From: Paragordius varius
Lineage: Eukaryota > Nematomorpha
DNA: 64,000 bases
Assembly (NCBI GenBank): GCA_964247055.1
Contig: OZ176053.1
Coordinates: forward strand, 5,022,001-5,086,000
Direction of reading: 5' to 3'
The position numbers were made by a program, and so were the translations under genes. The notes under the pieces were generated by a model. It had not been told where the DNA came from and did not search any database. It worked only from the letters and a program-made list of their open reading frames with translations. Position 1 is the stretch's first letter, and the number at the start of each line of letters is the position of its first letter. This document shows positions 1 to 11,900 of this stretch, piece by piece.

Positions 1-61
1 AAGGTTCATCACACGCTTTCACAGCTCTAAAGATATCATAACAAAACTCGAGTTCAAACAT
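1..61 (-). CDS. possible 5' coding exon, gene runs off window
   Basis: On the minus strand an ATG at 61-59 opens a frame that stays open to the window edge for about 20 codons and reads MFELEFCYDIFRAVKACDEP. Its composition is richer in Cys, Glu, Asp and Ala than chance translations of this AT-rich DNA. I do not recognise the family. No donor site lies inside the window, so the exon would continue upstream of base 1. It would be transcribed away from the sulfatase gene at 2264. It is short enough that chance is a real alternative. Confidence 0.3.
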   Translation of the reverse strand, partial: MFELEFCYDIFRAVKACDEP

Positions 62-2263
62 TTTAAAAAATAGAATAAGCGACAATAGGCCCAATAGTAG
101 AAGCTATACAAGATTACAATATTTATAGATCATTTATATTCAGTTACACTCAGCACTTATAAATAAATAAAAACACTTATTATAAAATCTAAAGATGCCT
201 AATTTATTGAAAAATGATTCAAATAGATATTAAAAATCCCATTTTTTATGAATAGTGATTTAGAAGCTATTTTACATAGAATGCTTTGTCGCCTCATAAA
301 AAATATTGAATTGATTATTACGATAATTTATATTGATGTTGTCCCTATAATTGCTTCTAGATCGCATTCACGGTGTAAGTCTGTACTAAAGGGTGAATTA
401 TGGCTAAATCCCCTTAACTTGGTAAAAAGACAATGATATAAAAATCATTTGGTGTATTGTTTATCGAAAATGGGCTAGAAATTTTAAAATTCGATAAATT
501 TTTGAAAAGTTTCTCACTAGGTGGGAATCTCTAAAAAGCTTGCTAATTCTTGGACATAAAATATTTATTTTAAGGAGATTAAATTTGGGCTGTTGGTGAC
601 CCCAGGTCTGGTGACCACCTTTATAATTTTTGTTCATGTTCGTCTTGACATTTTGAAGTAATTTCTTACCTCAGAGATGAAATTAGTAAACGTCTGCTTT
701 TAAATGTTTCGGTTTAAATTTATCACTGTTCCCATGTATCGAAAAACTTTAATTTTACAGTTAATCAATTCTATAGTCCCAAATTTGGATATCTATGAAA
801 AAAGATTCAAGTTAAAAGCTGTTACTAAAATCAATAAATATCAAAACTATGCTGCTATAGAAAAGCTTTCCAACGTTAATTATATTTTTTCATTATAATT
901 ACTTCTTGGTATGATGTTTGGGTAAAAAATGGTGGCAAAAATGTTTGAGGATATGATGTTTTAACACTTCGATTCAAATTGGGGTATCTAAATACCCCAG
1001 ACTAAATTTAATTTTATATTTTTAAAAAACTACTGAAGGAAACGGTACCAATTTAAATTTATGCTTCTATCCTAATAAATATTATATAAATATGCCAAAA
1101 TATCTTGATAAAATTTTGTTTTGAAAAAAAGGCTCCATCTCAAACTACTTCGACGCCATTTTTATTTAATAAAATTTTTGCAAAATATCGTCTTCATTTA
1201 ATTTTAAGGGTAAAACTAAAGCTAATTTTATATATAAATTACATCTAACATTGATAGAAATAGAAAAAGAGGTTTAGCTTGTGTAATTTTTCAACTTTAC
1301 AATTTGACACATGTCACGTTGACGAAATTTTTACCTTTCGGTTTTAGCTTAAAATAAGTAATGTCAAGTATTTCTGAAATTTTTTTTTTATATATTTCGG
1401 TTTATTAATGTTAGATAAGTGCAAAATTTTGCCATGGTTTCGATTGCTTCTATATTTTTTAAAGAATTTAATTTTAAACAGGCCTGGGGTATCCAACTAC
1501 CCCAATTTGAATCGAAGGACTAAAATGAGTGTGTTGTATCCAAGTGTTAATGATTTACTTTTAACCTTTTTTATGTCTCATTTGGCCAAAAGGCTAAGGA
1601 AAGGATATTCTTAAATTCGGAACAAAGTTAAAAAAATTTTTTACGTATTAACATGCCCCTAAAACTACCTCAGTTTATATAGTGTTAAAATTAAATATTT
1701 AAAAAATATGAAATTATAAAACACTGTAAAAGTTTCCAATTATATAACATTGTGAACCAAAATATGTATAAGAATTTTTACAAAAAACTGAGACAATCCA
1801 ACATAACATGTGCAAATTTTCTAAATATAAAGATACTTCAAAAAACCACTTAGTTTATGATATTAGATTTAATTATAAATGAAAATATCTAATTATCGCC
1901 AAAATAAAACCAAGATTTCTAAAATTTTTATATAGAAATTGCGGGAATATTTTGATATAAAGGTTTTAAAAGTAGATATAATTTAAATATTTTTTAGGCT
2001 ACAAGCAAATATGCCCTTTCAGAAGTTATTTAAATTATATTAATTTAAATATGGTGTGGGGTCCTTTTACATCAATTCAAATCAAAGTATTAGAAACCAC
2101 TTATTGATGTTAAGCATAAATATGATTTTAAAGCTTTCTATTTAAATCTATTTTCCTGAAAATCGCGTTAAAGTTAATATTCTGTAAAATACTGATTATG
2201 ATATTCAAACATTTTTTATATTCATTCAACCATATGTTGATATTTTTTACAATTCGGTACCAA
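62..2263. other. intergenic, no gene seen
   Basis: AT-rich DNA between the possible minus-strand exon and the sulfatase gene. The only recognisable feature is the TTAA-ended MITE at 961-1550. Open frames at 248-436 and 704-898 show no family features. Confidence 0.5.
961..1550 (+). mobile_element. TTAA-ended MITE, copy A
   Basis: Non-autonomous DNA element of about 590 bp. The left end reads TTAACACTTCGATTC and is followed by a small stem, GGGGTATCTAAATACCCC. The right end carries GGGGTATCCAACTACCCC, then GAATCGAAG, and closes with AAGTGTTAA. The ends are imperfect inverted repeats flanked by TTAA. No coding capacity. The same unit recurs at 6945, 16489, 52245 and (inverted) 53210. The TTAA edges suggest a TTAA-targeting transposase such as piggyBac, but the termini do not start with the usual piggyBac CCC, so the superfamily is open. 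Confidence 0.75.
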
Positions 2264-5200
2264 ATGCTATACTTTTTGAATTTTTTAGCGCTTTTAGATT
2301 TGGGTTTTGCTTTTAATGCAATAATCATCATTGGTATGGTTTTTATAACTTTTTTAGGTGATGATGCCGGTTTTGAATCAGAATTATATGACCATCCTTA
2401 TTGTAAAATGCCACACCTCCAATATATTATGCAGGATGGAGGTGTTTATATGAAAGCTTACACAAGTTCACCAAGTTGTAGTTCGAGCAGGTTTACTCTT
2501 TTCTTATTAATATACAGAGCGACATTTTACACCGCCCTTCCTCAACATCAAAACGGAATGTATGGTTTACACAATGGTGTTCATAATTTTAACTGTCTGG
2601 ACGTCACCTCTATATCCAATGATTTAGCGCAAAATACTAAAATATTTACAGGTTATACAAAATTCTTATAATAGGATTAATTGGTACTAAACACGTAGGG
2701 ACTGATGAATCGTTTCGGTTTCATTTTGAATCAACAGATAATACCTATCCTTCTATGCAAATTGGCCGCAACACCACCTTCATGAAGCATGAATTGTGGA
2801 AGTTTAGAAATGCATTTGAGGATTATAAAAAGTTTGTTTAGAAAAATAATTTTTATTTTTACCCCAAAATATATACCATTATCTTATTTTTAGGAAAAAT
2901 GGTATTAGTGAAGTTAATGGAAGTTTCCTGCTTATTGTTTCATTTCAAGATCCCCATCGATGCCATCAAAATTTAATGCCAATATATGGGCCTTATTGCG
3001 AACGTTTCGGAGATGGAAAACCTATCAGTATTCCAATCAGCAACCTTAATATTGAATCTATTCTAAAGAGTGTTTATGGGAAAGATAAGTTATTAGGCGT
3101 GGATCGAAACGAAACGCACTTTACCATTTCGAGTAATTCAAATTCTATTCCTGATTGGACGCCTTTAGAGTACGATGTCAACAAAATCAAGAGTGTTGAA
3201 CCTTATTACCCTGATACTTCAACGACACGGATGGAATTGGCCGCTCAGTACAAAACTATAAGTCGCCTAGATTCTGGTAACATTTACTTAAAAATTTAAT
3301 TAAGATGCACAATTTTGTTTTTAAAAGACGTTTACTATTTTGATACCTAGATTGTAAACTTGATTACTAATATATCAACTTGAGTTTTATTTAATATTTG
3401 ACATCGTTTTTCAATAATAATCTATTAATATGTTAGTATGCCTATCTATTTTCTAATTTATTGTAATTAAAATCATGCCATCTGGCGACCCCAATTATAT
3501 ACGAAAATAAAACGTAATCCAATTCATTATACGTATTTAAATATAATACTTATTATTTTTTAAGATTATTTTATACATTCGTTACCTTAACTACCGTAGT
3601 CGCCTTGATAATTCATATTATTAAAATAAAAAGTATAAATTAATATACAAAAGACGCCTCCAAGTACGATTAACTGATTATTGAAAAAATCTTATTAAAA
3701 CATAATTTGAGGACCCTTTTATATTATTTTTTTTCACAATACTGGCGTCTCTAATAATTTAAGTTATAGATGAAAAATATAAAATATATTTTATAAAATA
3801 TAATTTATTTTGTTAATAACTGTTTCAATGCTGCCTCAGCTTAATATTTCCTATTCATATATTTTCTATCTTATTTTATTTGTGCTCGGCATGATTTGGT
3901 GACCTCATTGTGTTAATCGATATAAGAAATGTAATATAATTCTTCTAATAAGATACCTAATAATAAAATTGTGAGATAGATTTTTATCAAATTTTTTTAT
4001 AACAATTTTATAAATGTTTTTTACCTCAAATTTAATCTCCAGGTTTATAAGGACACTTATTATAATCTTAAAAAGTTTTAACGTGGGAAAAACGAATAAT
4101 TATAATACATTATTTTACAGTAAAAGGTAAAAATATTTAATATCGTTTATTTTACTAAAATATGAAAGGTGTTTTTAAAATATGCTTAATTTACATAAAT
4201 ATCTGATATTCCTAATCAAACAATTTTTTTATAGGGTGTTGTCTAGACCACTTGATGTATTATTTTAAGTATTTGATTATCAATATTAAAAATAATTTAC
4301 CAGTTGGATAGTTTAAATACTATTTCTCAAACAAAAATATTTATATTTACAGAATTTAAACTAAATAATATTTCATGAATAAGTCACAAATATAACAAGA
4401 TAAGCATTTATACTATTAATACTTTTGTAAGGCTATTAGGTCCTGATATATACTTATTGCTACGCCTTTACTTTTGACAGGTTACTTTCGGTAGTAGGCT
4501 GTGTCTACATTTTTTGATTTCAATGTTTTACATATGAAATTATTGAAATAAGCTATGTAAAACGAATAATATTTGAGATAATTTTTTGGAATCCATCTTT
4601 ATAATCCTATTATAAGTGTTGAATTTCAATATGTGCTTTTGTAGGGATTGGTATGGTGGTACGAGAAATGAAACATCTCATGAGATATTCTTTGAGTAGC
4701 GTAATGTACATGTCGGACAATGGCGTGGCTTTTCCGCGAGGTCGGACAAATCTCTACGATTTGGGTGTTAGAATTCCTTTCGTACTTTCAATGTTCTATC
4801 CTATCAATCCCAATCATTTGGACAATTTCACCAAAACTGTTTTATATAAAAATTCAACGAACAAAAATGTTAACTTTAATGATGAAATAGTTATTTCCAA
4901 CAGTTTAGAATCTTTAGCAAATCCTCAACCATCGCCCACACATAGTGATCATCAAAAGGAAAGCGTTGCCGTTCCTTTGTTCCCCAATGGTCAAGATATT
5001 TTAGATTCAATTGGTAATTTAACAGCATATAAGAATGTTAGGAGGCCACAACGAGTCACTTTCTATTCGAGTTTGTCTGATTCCCTATACTATTCTATAC
5101 GAATGTTTTTCATGATGACCGGTCCTTTCGATGGTACCTGGACAGCTGAGCTGGCTCGGAATATTGATATTACCTACCCATACCAACTTAACCCCTTAAA

Positions 5201-6009
5201 TTTATACCATAAGGCACAATCCTTAAACATAACGCCTGCCGTTATGTTTCCGGATTTGCCTTTGGCAAATCGTTTACATCGGTTTTACCACTTATTGGCT
5301 AACAACGTTTTTGGTAGCACCAGTTTGCATGAAATCACGGGATACTATCCGATGAGATCGATCATCGAAATGGCGTCGGAAATGAAAGTGATTCATAATT
5401 TGAATCATCTCACGCCTTTTCCAATCGATTCAAATCTGTATGTATCCCCGACATATCAAGATATCTTAAACAGGTATTGCTATTTTGCATTATCGCGCAT
5501 TCATTTTTTGTTATAAATTTTTTTAAAACTGTATATTTTTGTAGAACATTGGCAGGACGTTCCCTCGAATGGAATAATTTAACACTAAGACATTATTATT
5601 TTCGACCTGAATGGGAATTTTATGATTTAGTTCAGGATCCGCTTGAATTGTAAAATATTTATACGATATTATATTAATTATATTTTTGTATAAAATATCT
5701 ATATTTAAAATACTTTATTTTCATAATAAACTTTATCAAAATTTGGTTTTAAATACCAAGTTTTATTTATTTTAATATTATAATAGAAATAATTTGTATC
5801 ACCCTAAATTTGAAGCCAAGCCAGAAGCTTTTGAGTTGAGCGATAAAGATGCTAATCTGAATCGCACATTTCACAGGCTCAAGCACAAACTACAGTTATG
5901 GCAAAACTTTACGTATGATCCCTGGTTGTGCATTCCAAGAGGCCAACTAGTTAAGGACAGTAACCAGGATTACCCGTTTAGCCATTGTGGCAAACTTATT
6001 TATTTTTAA
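2264..6009 (+). CDS. SGSH: N-sulfoglucosamine sulfohydrolase (heparan N-sulfatase)
   Basis: Lysosomal sulfatase that removes N-linked sulfate from glucosamine during heparan sulfate breakdown. Exons: 2264-2333, 2358-2490, 2518-2651, 2675-2831, 2894-3276, 4645-5473, 5545-5649, 5787-6009. All phases agree and give 677 aa (human about 500). The ATG at 2264 was chosen because it starts a signal peptide (MLYFLNFLALLDLGFA) leading straight into the family strand NAIIIIGDDAGFES, with metal-binding Asp25 and Asp26. The active-site signature is CSSSR at 64-68, where CxPxR is usual. Other family blocks: ALPQHQNGMYGLH, KHVG, FQDPHRC, IPDWTP, SDNGVAFPRGRTNLYDLG, YYPMRS, FPIDSNLYVSPT, LRHYYFRPEWE, YDPWLC. 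The extra length includes about 120 residues before YYPMRS. Introns 1-3 are only 24, 27 and 23 nt. A candidate AATAAA lies at 6142-6147. Confidence 0.93.
2334..2357 (+). other. 24-nt intron, SGSH
   Basis: Begins GTATGG and ends TTTTTTAG. Removing it joins NAIIII to GDDAGFES in phase 1, as the sulfatase family requires. Confidence 0.85.
2491..2517 (+). other. 27-nt intron inside the sulfatase signature
   Basis: Begins GTTTAC and ends ATACAG. It splits the Arg codon of the active-site motif (AG then A). It is a multiple of three with no stop; retained, it would keep the Arg and add nine hydrophobic-rich residues. Confidence 0.85.
2652..2674 (+). other. 23-nt intron, SGSH
   Basis: Begins GTTATAC and ends TAATAG; the shortest intron seen here. 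Removal restores IFTGLIGTKHVG, matching the family GIIGKKHVG block. Confidence 0.82.
3277..4644 (+). other. SGSH intron 5, no other feature seen
   Basis: A 1.37-kb AT-rich intron between SRLDSG and the GIGMVVREM exon (phase 1). I see no repeat family or coding stretch in it. Confidence 0.7.
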
Positions 6010-6944
6010 TTATTTTGTAATCACCAATTGTATAATTACTTAATCCAATCACAATCAGTATTATATATAATTTAATTTATTTTTTATATTTATGAAATAT
6101 ATTTATGTATATCGTGTGTATATATTTATAAGACTATAATTAATAAAGGAATTAATATGATGAAAAATTAATTACAATAAAGGTTTCAAATTTAATATAT
6201 TTGTTTCAAGAAACAATAACGGCCTTAAATTATTTAGTAATAATAGTTGCTATTTAATAAATTTTTACATAGTTTATTTAAATATTTTAAAATACTAGAT
6301 TTTTAAAAAAGTATGCGACTTCTTTTGGGGTAGCTTTTATTCCAGAGCCACAAAGATTTCAAAGAAACTATGACAAAATTAAAAAATAAACATTCTATGT
6401 TTTATGCGCATCATACAAGAAAAGTATTTTTCTTAAATGTAAAATTAAAAAAGTCTTATTGTTAAATTGTTAAAAAACTGGCAAAATAAAATGATGGTAA
6501 AAATTAAATATGGCTTTATATTAAAATCACAACAAATTTTGATAATTGATTTTTTAATTCTACTTGTATCATCTAGCTTGATTTATATTTTGATTAAAAG
6601 TTACAGTATAAGAAATACAGTATGCATTTTAATGGTTGCTTATTTCAAGTATAGTAGGGCAATTCGTAACACAGTAGTGTATGGATAATACAACAAAATG
6701 TTATGTATTTTAAGTAAGCTCTCACTTTTTCCAGGTTTAAAGCCCTTTAAAATACTCTTGAAATGTAAGCTTTTATAAAAAGAAACATATTCAATCATCT
6801 TTTAAAATTATATACAGATAAAACATATGTAAACCGTAGCTTAATCAATAAATCAAATTTTGCCAATGATATGAAGATTAATTAAAGATGTTGGTCAAGA
6901 AGTACTATGCTGTTGATAATTAGCAAAATTTCGTTAGAGCGTAT

Positions 6945-7508
6945 TTAAAACTTCGATTCAATTGGGGGTATCTAAATACCCCAGACTAAATTTGAGTTAG
7001 GATTTTTAAAAAACCTGAGGGAAACGATCCAAATTTAAATTTATGCTTATATCATAATTAAAATTATATAAATATGCCAAAATATCTAAATGAAATTTTG
7101 TTTTAAAAAAAAGTTCCATGTCAAACTACTTCGCCGCCATTTTTATCTTACAAGAATTTTGAAAAATATAGTCTTCATTGAATTTTAAGGGTAAATTAAA
7201 GCTTTTTATTAAATTACATCTAACATTAATAGAAATAGAAAAAACGGTTTATTTTGTATTTTCAATTTTACCATTTGACACATGTCACGTTGACTAATTT
7301 TTTACCTTTCCGTTTTAGCTTAAAATAAGTAATATCACATATTTTTGAATAAATTTTTTTTATATATTTCGGTTTATTAATGTAATATGCGTGCAAAATT
7401 TTGTGGTTTCGATTCCTTCCATATTTTTTAAAGAACTAATTTTAAACGGCCTGGGGTACCCAATTTAAATCGAAGGACTAAAATGAATGTGTTGTATCGA
7501 AGTGCTAA
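6945..7508 (+). mobile_element. TTAA-ended MITE, copy B
   Basis: Same element as copy A, in the same orientation, about 564 bp. The left end is TTAAAACTTCGATTC and the right end is GAATGTGTTGTATCGAAGTGCTAA. Internal blocks shared with copy A include TTCCATGTCAAACTACTTCG and ATTTGACACATGTCACGTTG. Confidence 0.72.
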
Positions 7509-8310
7509 TTTAAGCTATTTATTTGTAAAAAATACAACTTAAATTTGAAAGCAAACAAATTTTTTCGAAATTTCGAGGAATTTTAAAAGCATCTGTAGAA
7601 ATAATGATAATATTTTAAGAGGTTTTTTCGTCTTTTGAACATCCATATTAATTTTTATATCGCCAGACGTGGGTTTTTTGCTTTTATTTTAATGATAGCT
7701 ATTTAAATGCTAATACATGTCCTTTATAAAAATATGATACAAACTTGATTAAAAATAAATATTTACTTGCTACTAAGTCAAACATTTTAAATATGATGCT
7801 TAAAAATTGGGGGCAAGAATTATTACTTTAAACTTAAATAATTGATATCATCTTTTTTGATCGAATTTATACAAAATTTTATTTATTTATTTAAGCATTC
7901 TCCGCACAACTTTAATTAGGTTCAAAAGAGTAACCCTATATTTGAGGCATTTATGAATGAATTAAAATTTGCCATTATTGAGTAACTAACACATTTCCCA
8001 GGAAAATTGCTTCAAAGCTACATTATTTCGGTGTGAATGCATATTTAACAGTCGGGTTTTTAACAACACTCAGCAATTCGCTTGCCTTACCTATGAAATG
8101 AATAATTATTAATTTTATGTAAACTCATACGTTTTCTAAAATTTATTCGAAGCCATATTATGTCATTTAGTAGCACATTTAATAAAAGGTGAATTTCTAA
8201 CCAGGAATTTAATAAAATGCTCAATATATTTTTACGGCGTAAACATAAAATAGATTTTGATTTTATATGACTCATAACTTGAGCGAGAATTTGTCTTGAA
8301 ACAGCAGCAT

Positions 8311-8314
<4 letters not shown>

Positions 8315-8349
<35 letters not shown>
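8315..8349. repeat. (AT)n microsatellite
   Basis: Pure AT dinucleotide run of 35 bases. Confidence 0.95.
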
Positions 8350-8351
<2 letters not shown>

Positions 8352-8936
8352 ATTAAAACCAACAGCAGCCTGAAAATTTTACTGCATTTATCCATCAAAA
8401 AATACAAAAGATATTTTTATTACGTGGAAGTATTTTTACATAACAAGTTTGTAAAAAAATTCAAACCATAATTTAGTATACAGTAAAATACTAAGGTATT
8501 AATATTAACAAACAAACTGAGATGGTTCGATCAAAAAAGTCAGGAAATTGATGGCGGGAAAAAGCGAACATTTAGTGCCAATATTGGTAAAAATTGGTCA
8601 TAATCAAAAATGAATATACAACTTATACATTAATTATTTTTGGGTTATGAAAAGAAATTTTTTTTTGAACCAGACACTGTATAAACAATTAAGTGGTTAA
8701 TTTATTAATAATAGTTGTTTAATATATGATTTGGTGCTTATGGCAATATAATTGATATTAGATTAGTATATTTAAGTTGTTGAACAAATAAATATTAATT
8801 ATATAATTTTTAACATTGTCTACATATGAATATCCATAAAAATCTAAATTTTGCATTTCGATATACCAAATAGAGGAGATTATAATTTAAAAATTTGAAA
8901 TATCAATCATAATATATGAGACATGATGTAATTAAT

Positions 8937-11900
8937 TTATCGACCCAATCCTTGATGAACAAACTTGTTACCAAGAATAGAACCAATAAAACTTCCAATC
9001 ATTCCTGTTGGTATTCCTGCATTATTTAAATTGCTCATGCCGGGGACTTTATTGGTCATGTCATAACCCATTTTAGCTCCGGATGCACTGCCTATATAAA
9101 CGAGTTAAATAATAACAACACAAATGGGCAAAGCAATCATAATCTCGACTTTATTAAATATTTTATAAAATGTTATCTAAAAGAGAGTTCAAAAATATCA
9201 CGGTTCCATGGTTTCACTCTTTCTTTTAAAAAACCGTATATATTCATAAATTTAATAAAATTTATATATTTTCGAATGAAATAGAGTTTACTCTTTGTCA
9301 AATATAGATTGAATGAAATGGTAATTCTGTTGCCTCTATAGATGCGGGAAAAATAATTGATGAAAAAAAACAGTAATAAGACTTTGTGATCTGTAATATT
9401 TTATAAGCATAACAATTATGATAATGCATATCCCAGATGGACGACAATAAATAATCGTCTCTGTTTAAATTACATTACATACAAAGATCCAATCTCATAT
9501 GATCGATTACCAGGAGTATATCAACGTGTTCTGCCAAATATACATTGGGAAAACGGGAAAAGGTATTAACACAAGGCTTAATGAACACAACTCATACAAA
9601 GGCAATAATATACCAATGTCTGGTTTATCACAATATACGTGAAGCAATCGAAGTTAAGAAACGCAAAGCTAGTTTATACAAAGACGATGGCTTATTATTG
9701 TCGTTAATCTGGGATTACGCACTATCATATTGTTACGCTTATAAATTATTACACATTATTTATTACACAATTTAAAGTTATAGTAAAGGAAATTTATTTT
9801 TTCCAGTATAATCTTAATCTTATTCTTACTGGTTTATTTTTTCATCAATTATCTTTCCCCGCGCCTATGTAAGAAACGGAAATTCATTTCATACAATCTT
9901 TATTTGACAAAGAGTGAACTATATCACTCGGAAAATTAATAGTTTTAATTTTTATTAAATAAATCGCATTTAGTTTTTGCTATATATTATTAATAATAAT
10001 GCGTTTTTCTTAATCAAATATATTATTATAATTGTTAATCCAAAAGGTTGTTTCTTTTAAATTATTATCCAACTTTTAATTAATCGTTTTATATCCTTAA
10101 AGCAATCGGAAACATGCTAAAAACAAATATAAACAAGATCATCAATATTCTACTTCAAAATTGTTTGTTAAACATTTCTTGAATAAAATTCCTGTAATAA
10201 AAAACTATGATTGATTAACCTACTGCACCCATGATGAGATTTGCGAGGTTCATTCCACCGCTACCCCCCAAACTTCCCATTCCTCCTCCACCACCACCTC
10301 CCATCCCACCAGCTCCACTCTTGTTGTTTAGCAATTGACGAATAGCATATGTACCAAGCTATATTTCAATCGGTAAGTATTGAAAAAAATTATGGACATA
10401 AATGCATCAATTATTCAAAGCCAAAAATAAAGATGTTATAGGTAGAGAGTAACATTTTTGGCAAAATAATAATCATACTTTTATTAAATAGGACAAAATG
10501 GAAAAGGGATATTTAATTCCAGGCCTAATGAATGAATATAGAAAAACAATATGACACATAATAACATCACTTATTACCCAATAATTGCAACATCGTAAAT
10601 ATTTTATGCACACAAATTATTTTTTTACACGAAATCTCCCCTATTCCAGAAAACTAAAACAAAATTCCTTAAATTTCGCAAATTTAAATGGTACAAACAA
10701 AATGTACCAAATAAATTACACAAAATTTCTTTTTTTATAGATTGACAAACTAATAACAATTTTAAGCCAAAATTCGTTAACTTTCTCAAAGTAAAACATA
10801 AAATTTACCATAGTAGCAGCAGCTCCCAACATACCATTTCCGCTTGCGAAATTGAATTTGGAACTGCGACCAGGGAATTGAGGATTCATATTTTGGGCAT
10901 CAGATCCTCCTCCCATTCCCCCAAAACCCCCAGCATTATAACCACCACCAGCACCTCCTCCGGCATTTGCTCCAAAACCAGAATTTCCCTTATTGTTAAT
11001 AATTTATTTTTGATAAAATTTAAATTTTTTCGAGAACTAATAAGCTTAGGCGTTTATATTTAAATTTATGTAATATGATGGTTGTGTACGGTGCAACGCG
11101 TAAAATGATTGCAGAAAATGTTTCAAATATCACATGGGTAAATACACAAAAACTTATTTTCAAATAAATAAACATTTCCCTATACTTTTGGCTCAGTTTA
11201 TTTCATTTATATTTTTTTCTCTTTATTAATACGAAATACTGTATGTAATAATTGAATTAAATTTATTGCAAAATAAATTAAATTATCTGATTGCTTTATT
11301 ATCAATAGTTTTAAGGAAAAAAATGGTGAATTATTTTTGTTTTTTAAATTAATCACAATAAATTTTCGTTTTTAATGATAACTAGTTGCGACCGTGAATG
11401 ACTGCCTTATAGGCGATAACCAATAAAAAACACCATATATAAAACAGTACCAAAGTTTTTACATTATTGATTAAGGTTTATAATCGGTATAGTAAGAATA
11501 GAATATATGGGCAAGTATAATTTTTTGATCAACTTAAACGAGAAACAAGTTTCATATTTGCTAAAACATTTTAATTTTTTTAAGTGATAAAAAATTCATA
11601 AAAAATATGGCTTTTAATGCATATAGTGTAACTTTACCAAATTAACATTCATTATGCTCCAAATTCAACATTAACATAAATTTCAAACAGTTAATTTAAA
11701 ATATGAAATGGCCAAGCTTATCAGTTGAAATTAAAATATGCGTAAGAATAAACAAATGATAACCTTGAAACATAACTATTTTACGTCTGACATTTCTTAA
11801 AATACGTGTTTTTATGAATTATTTATAGATTTATATACAAATACAATATGTGAAATGGCAAAAATATCCATTTCTGTTACACGACTAATAAAATAAAGTT

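Larger units (their letters stand above)
6010..8936. other. intergenic, MITE and microsatellite only
   Basis: Convergent 3' ends of SGSH and the Asn/Gly-rich gene bound this stretch. It holds MITE copy B and a TA microsatellite; otherwise I see nothing. Short open frames at 6467 and 8087 are low-complexity chance frames. Confidence 0.55.
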
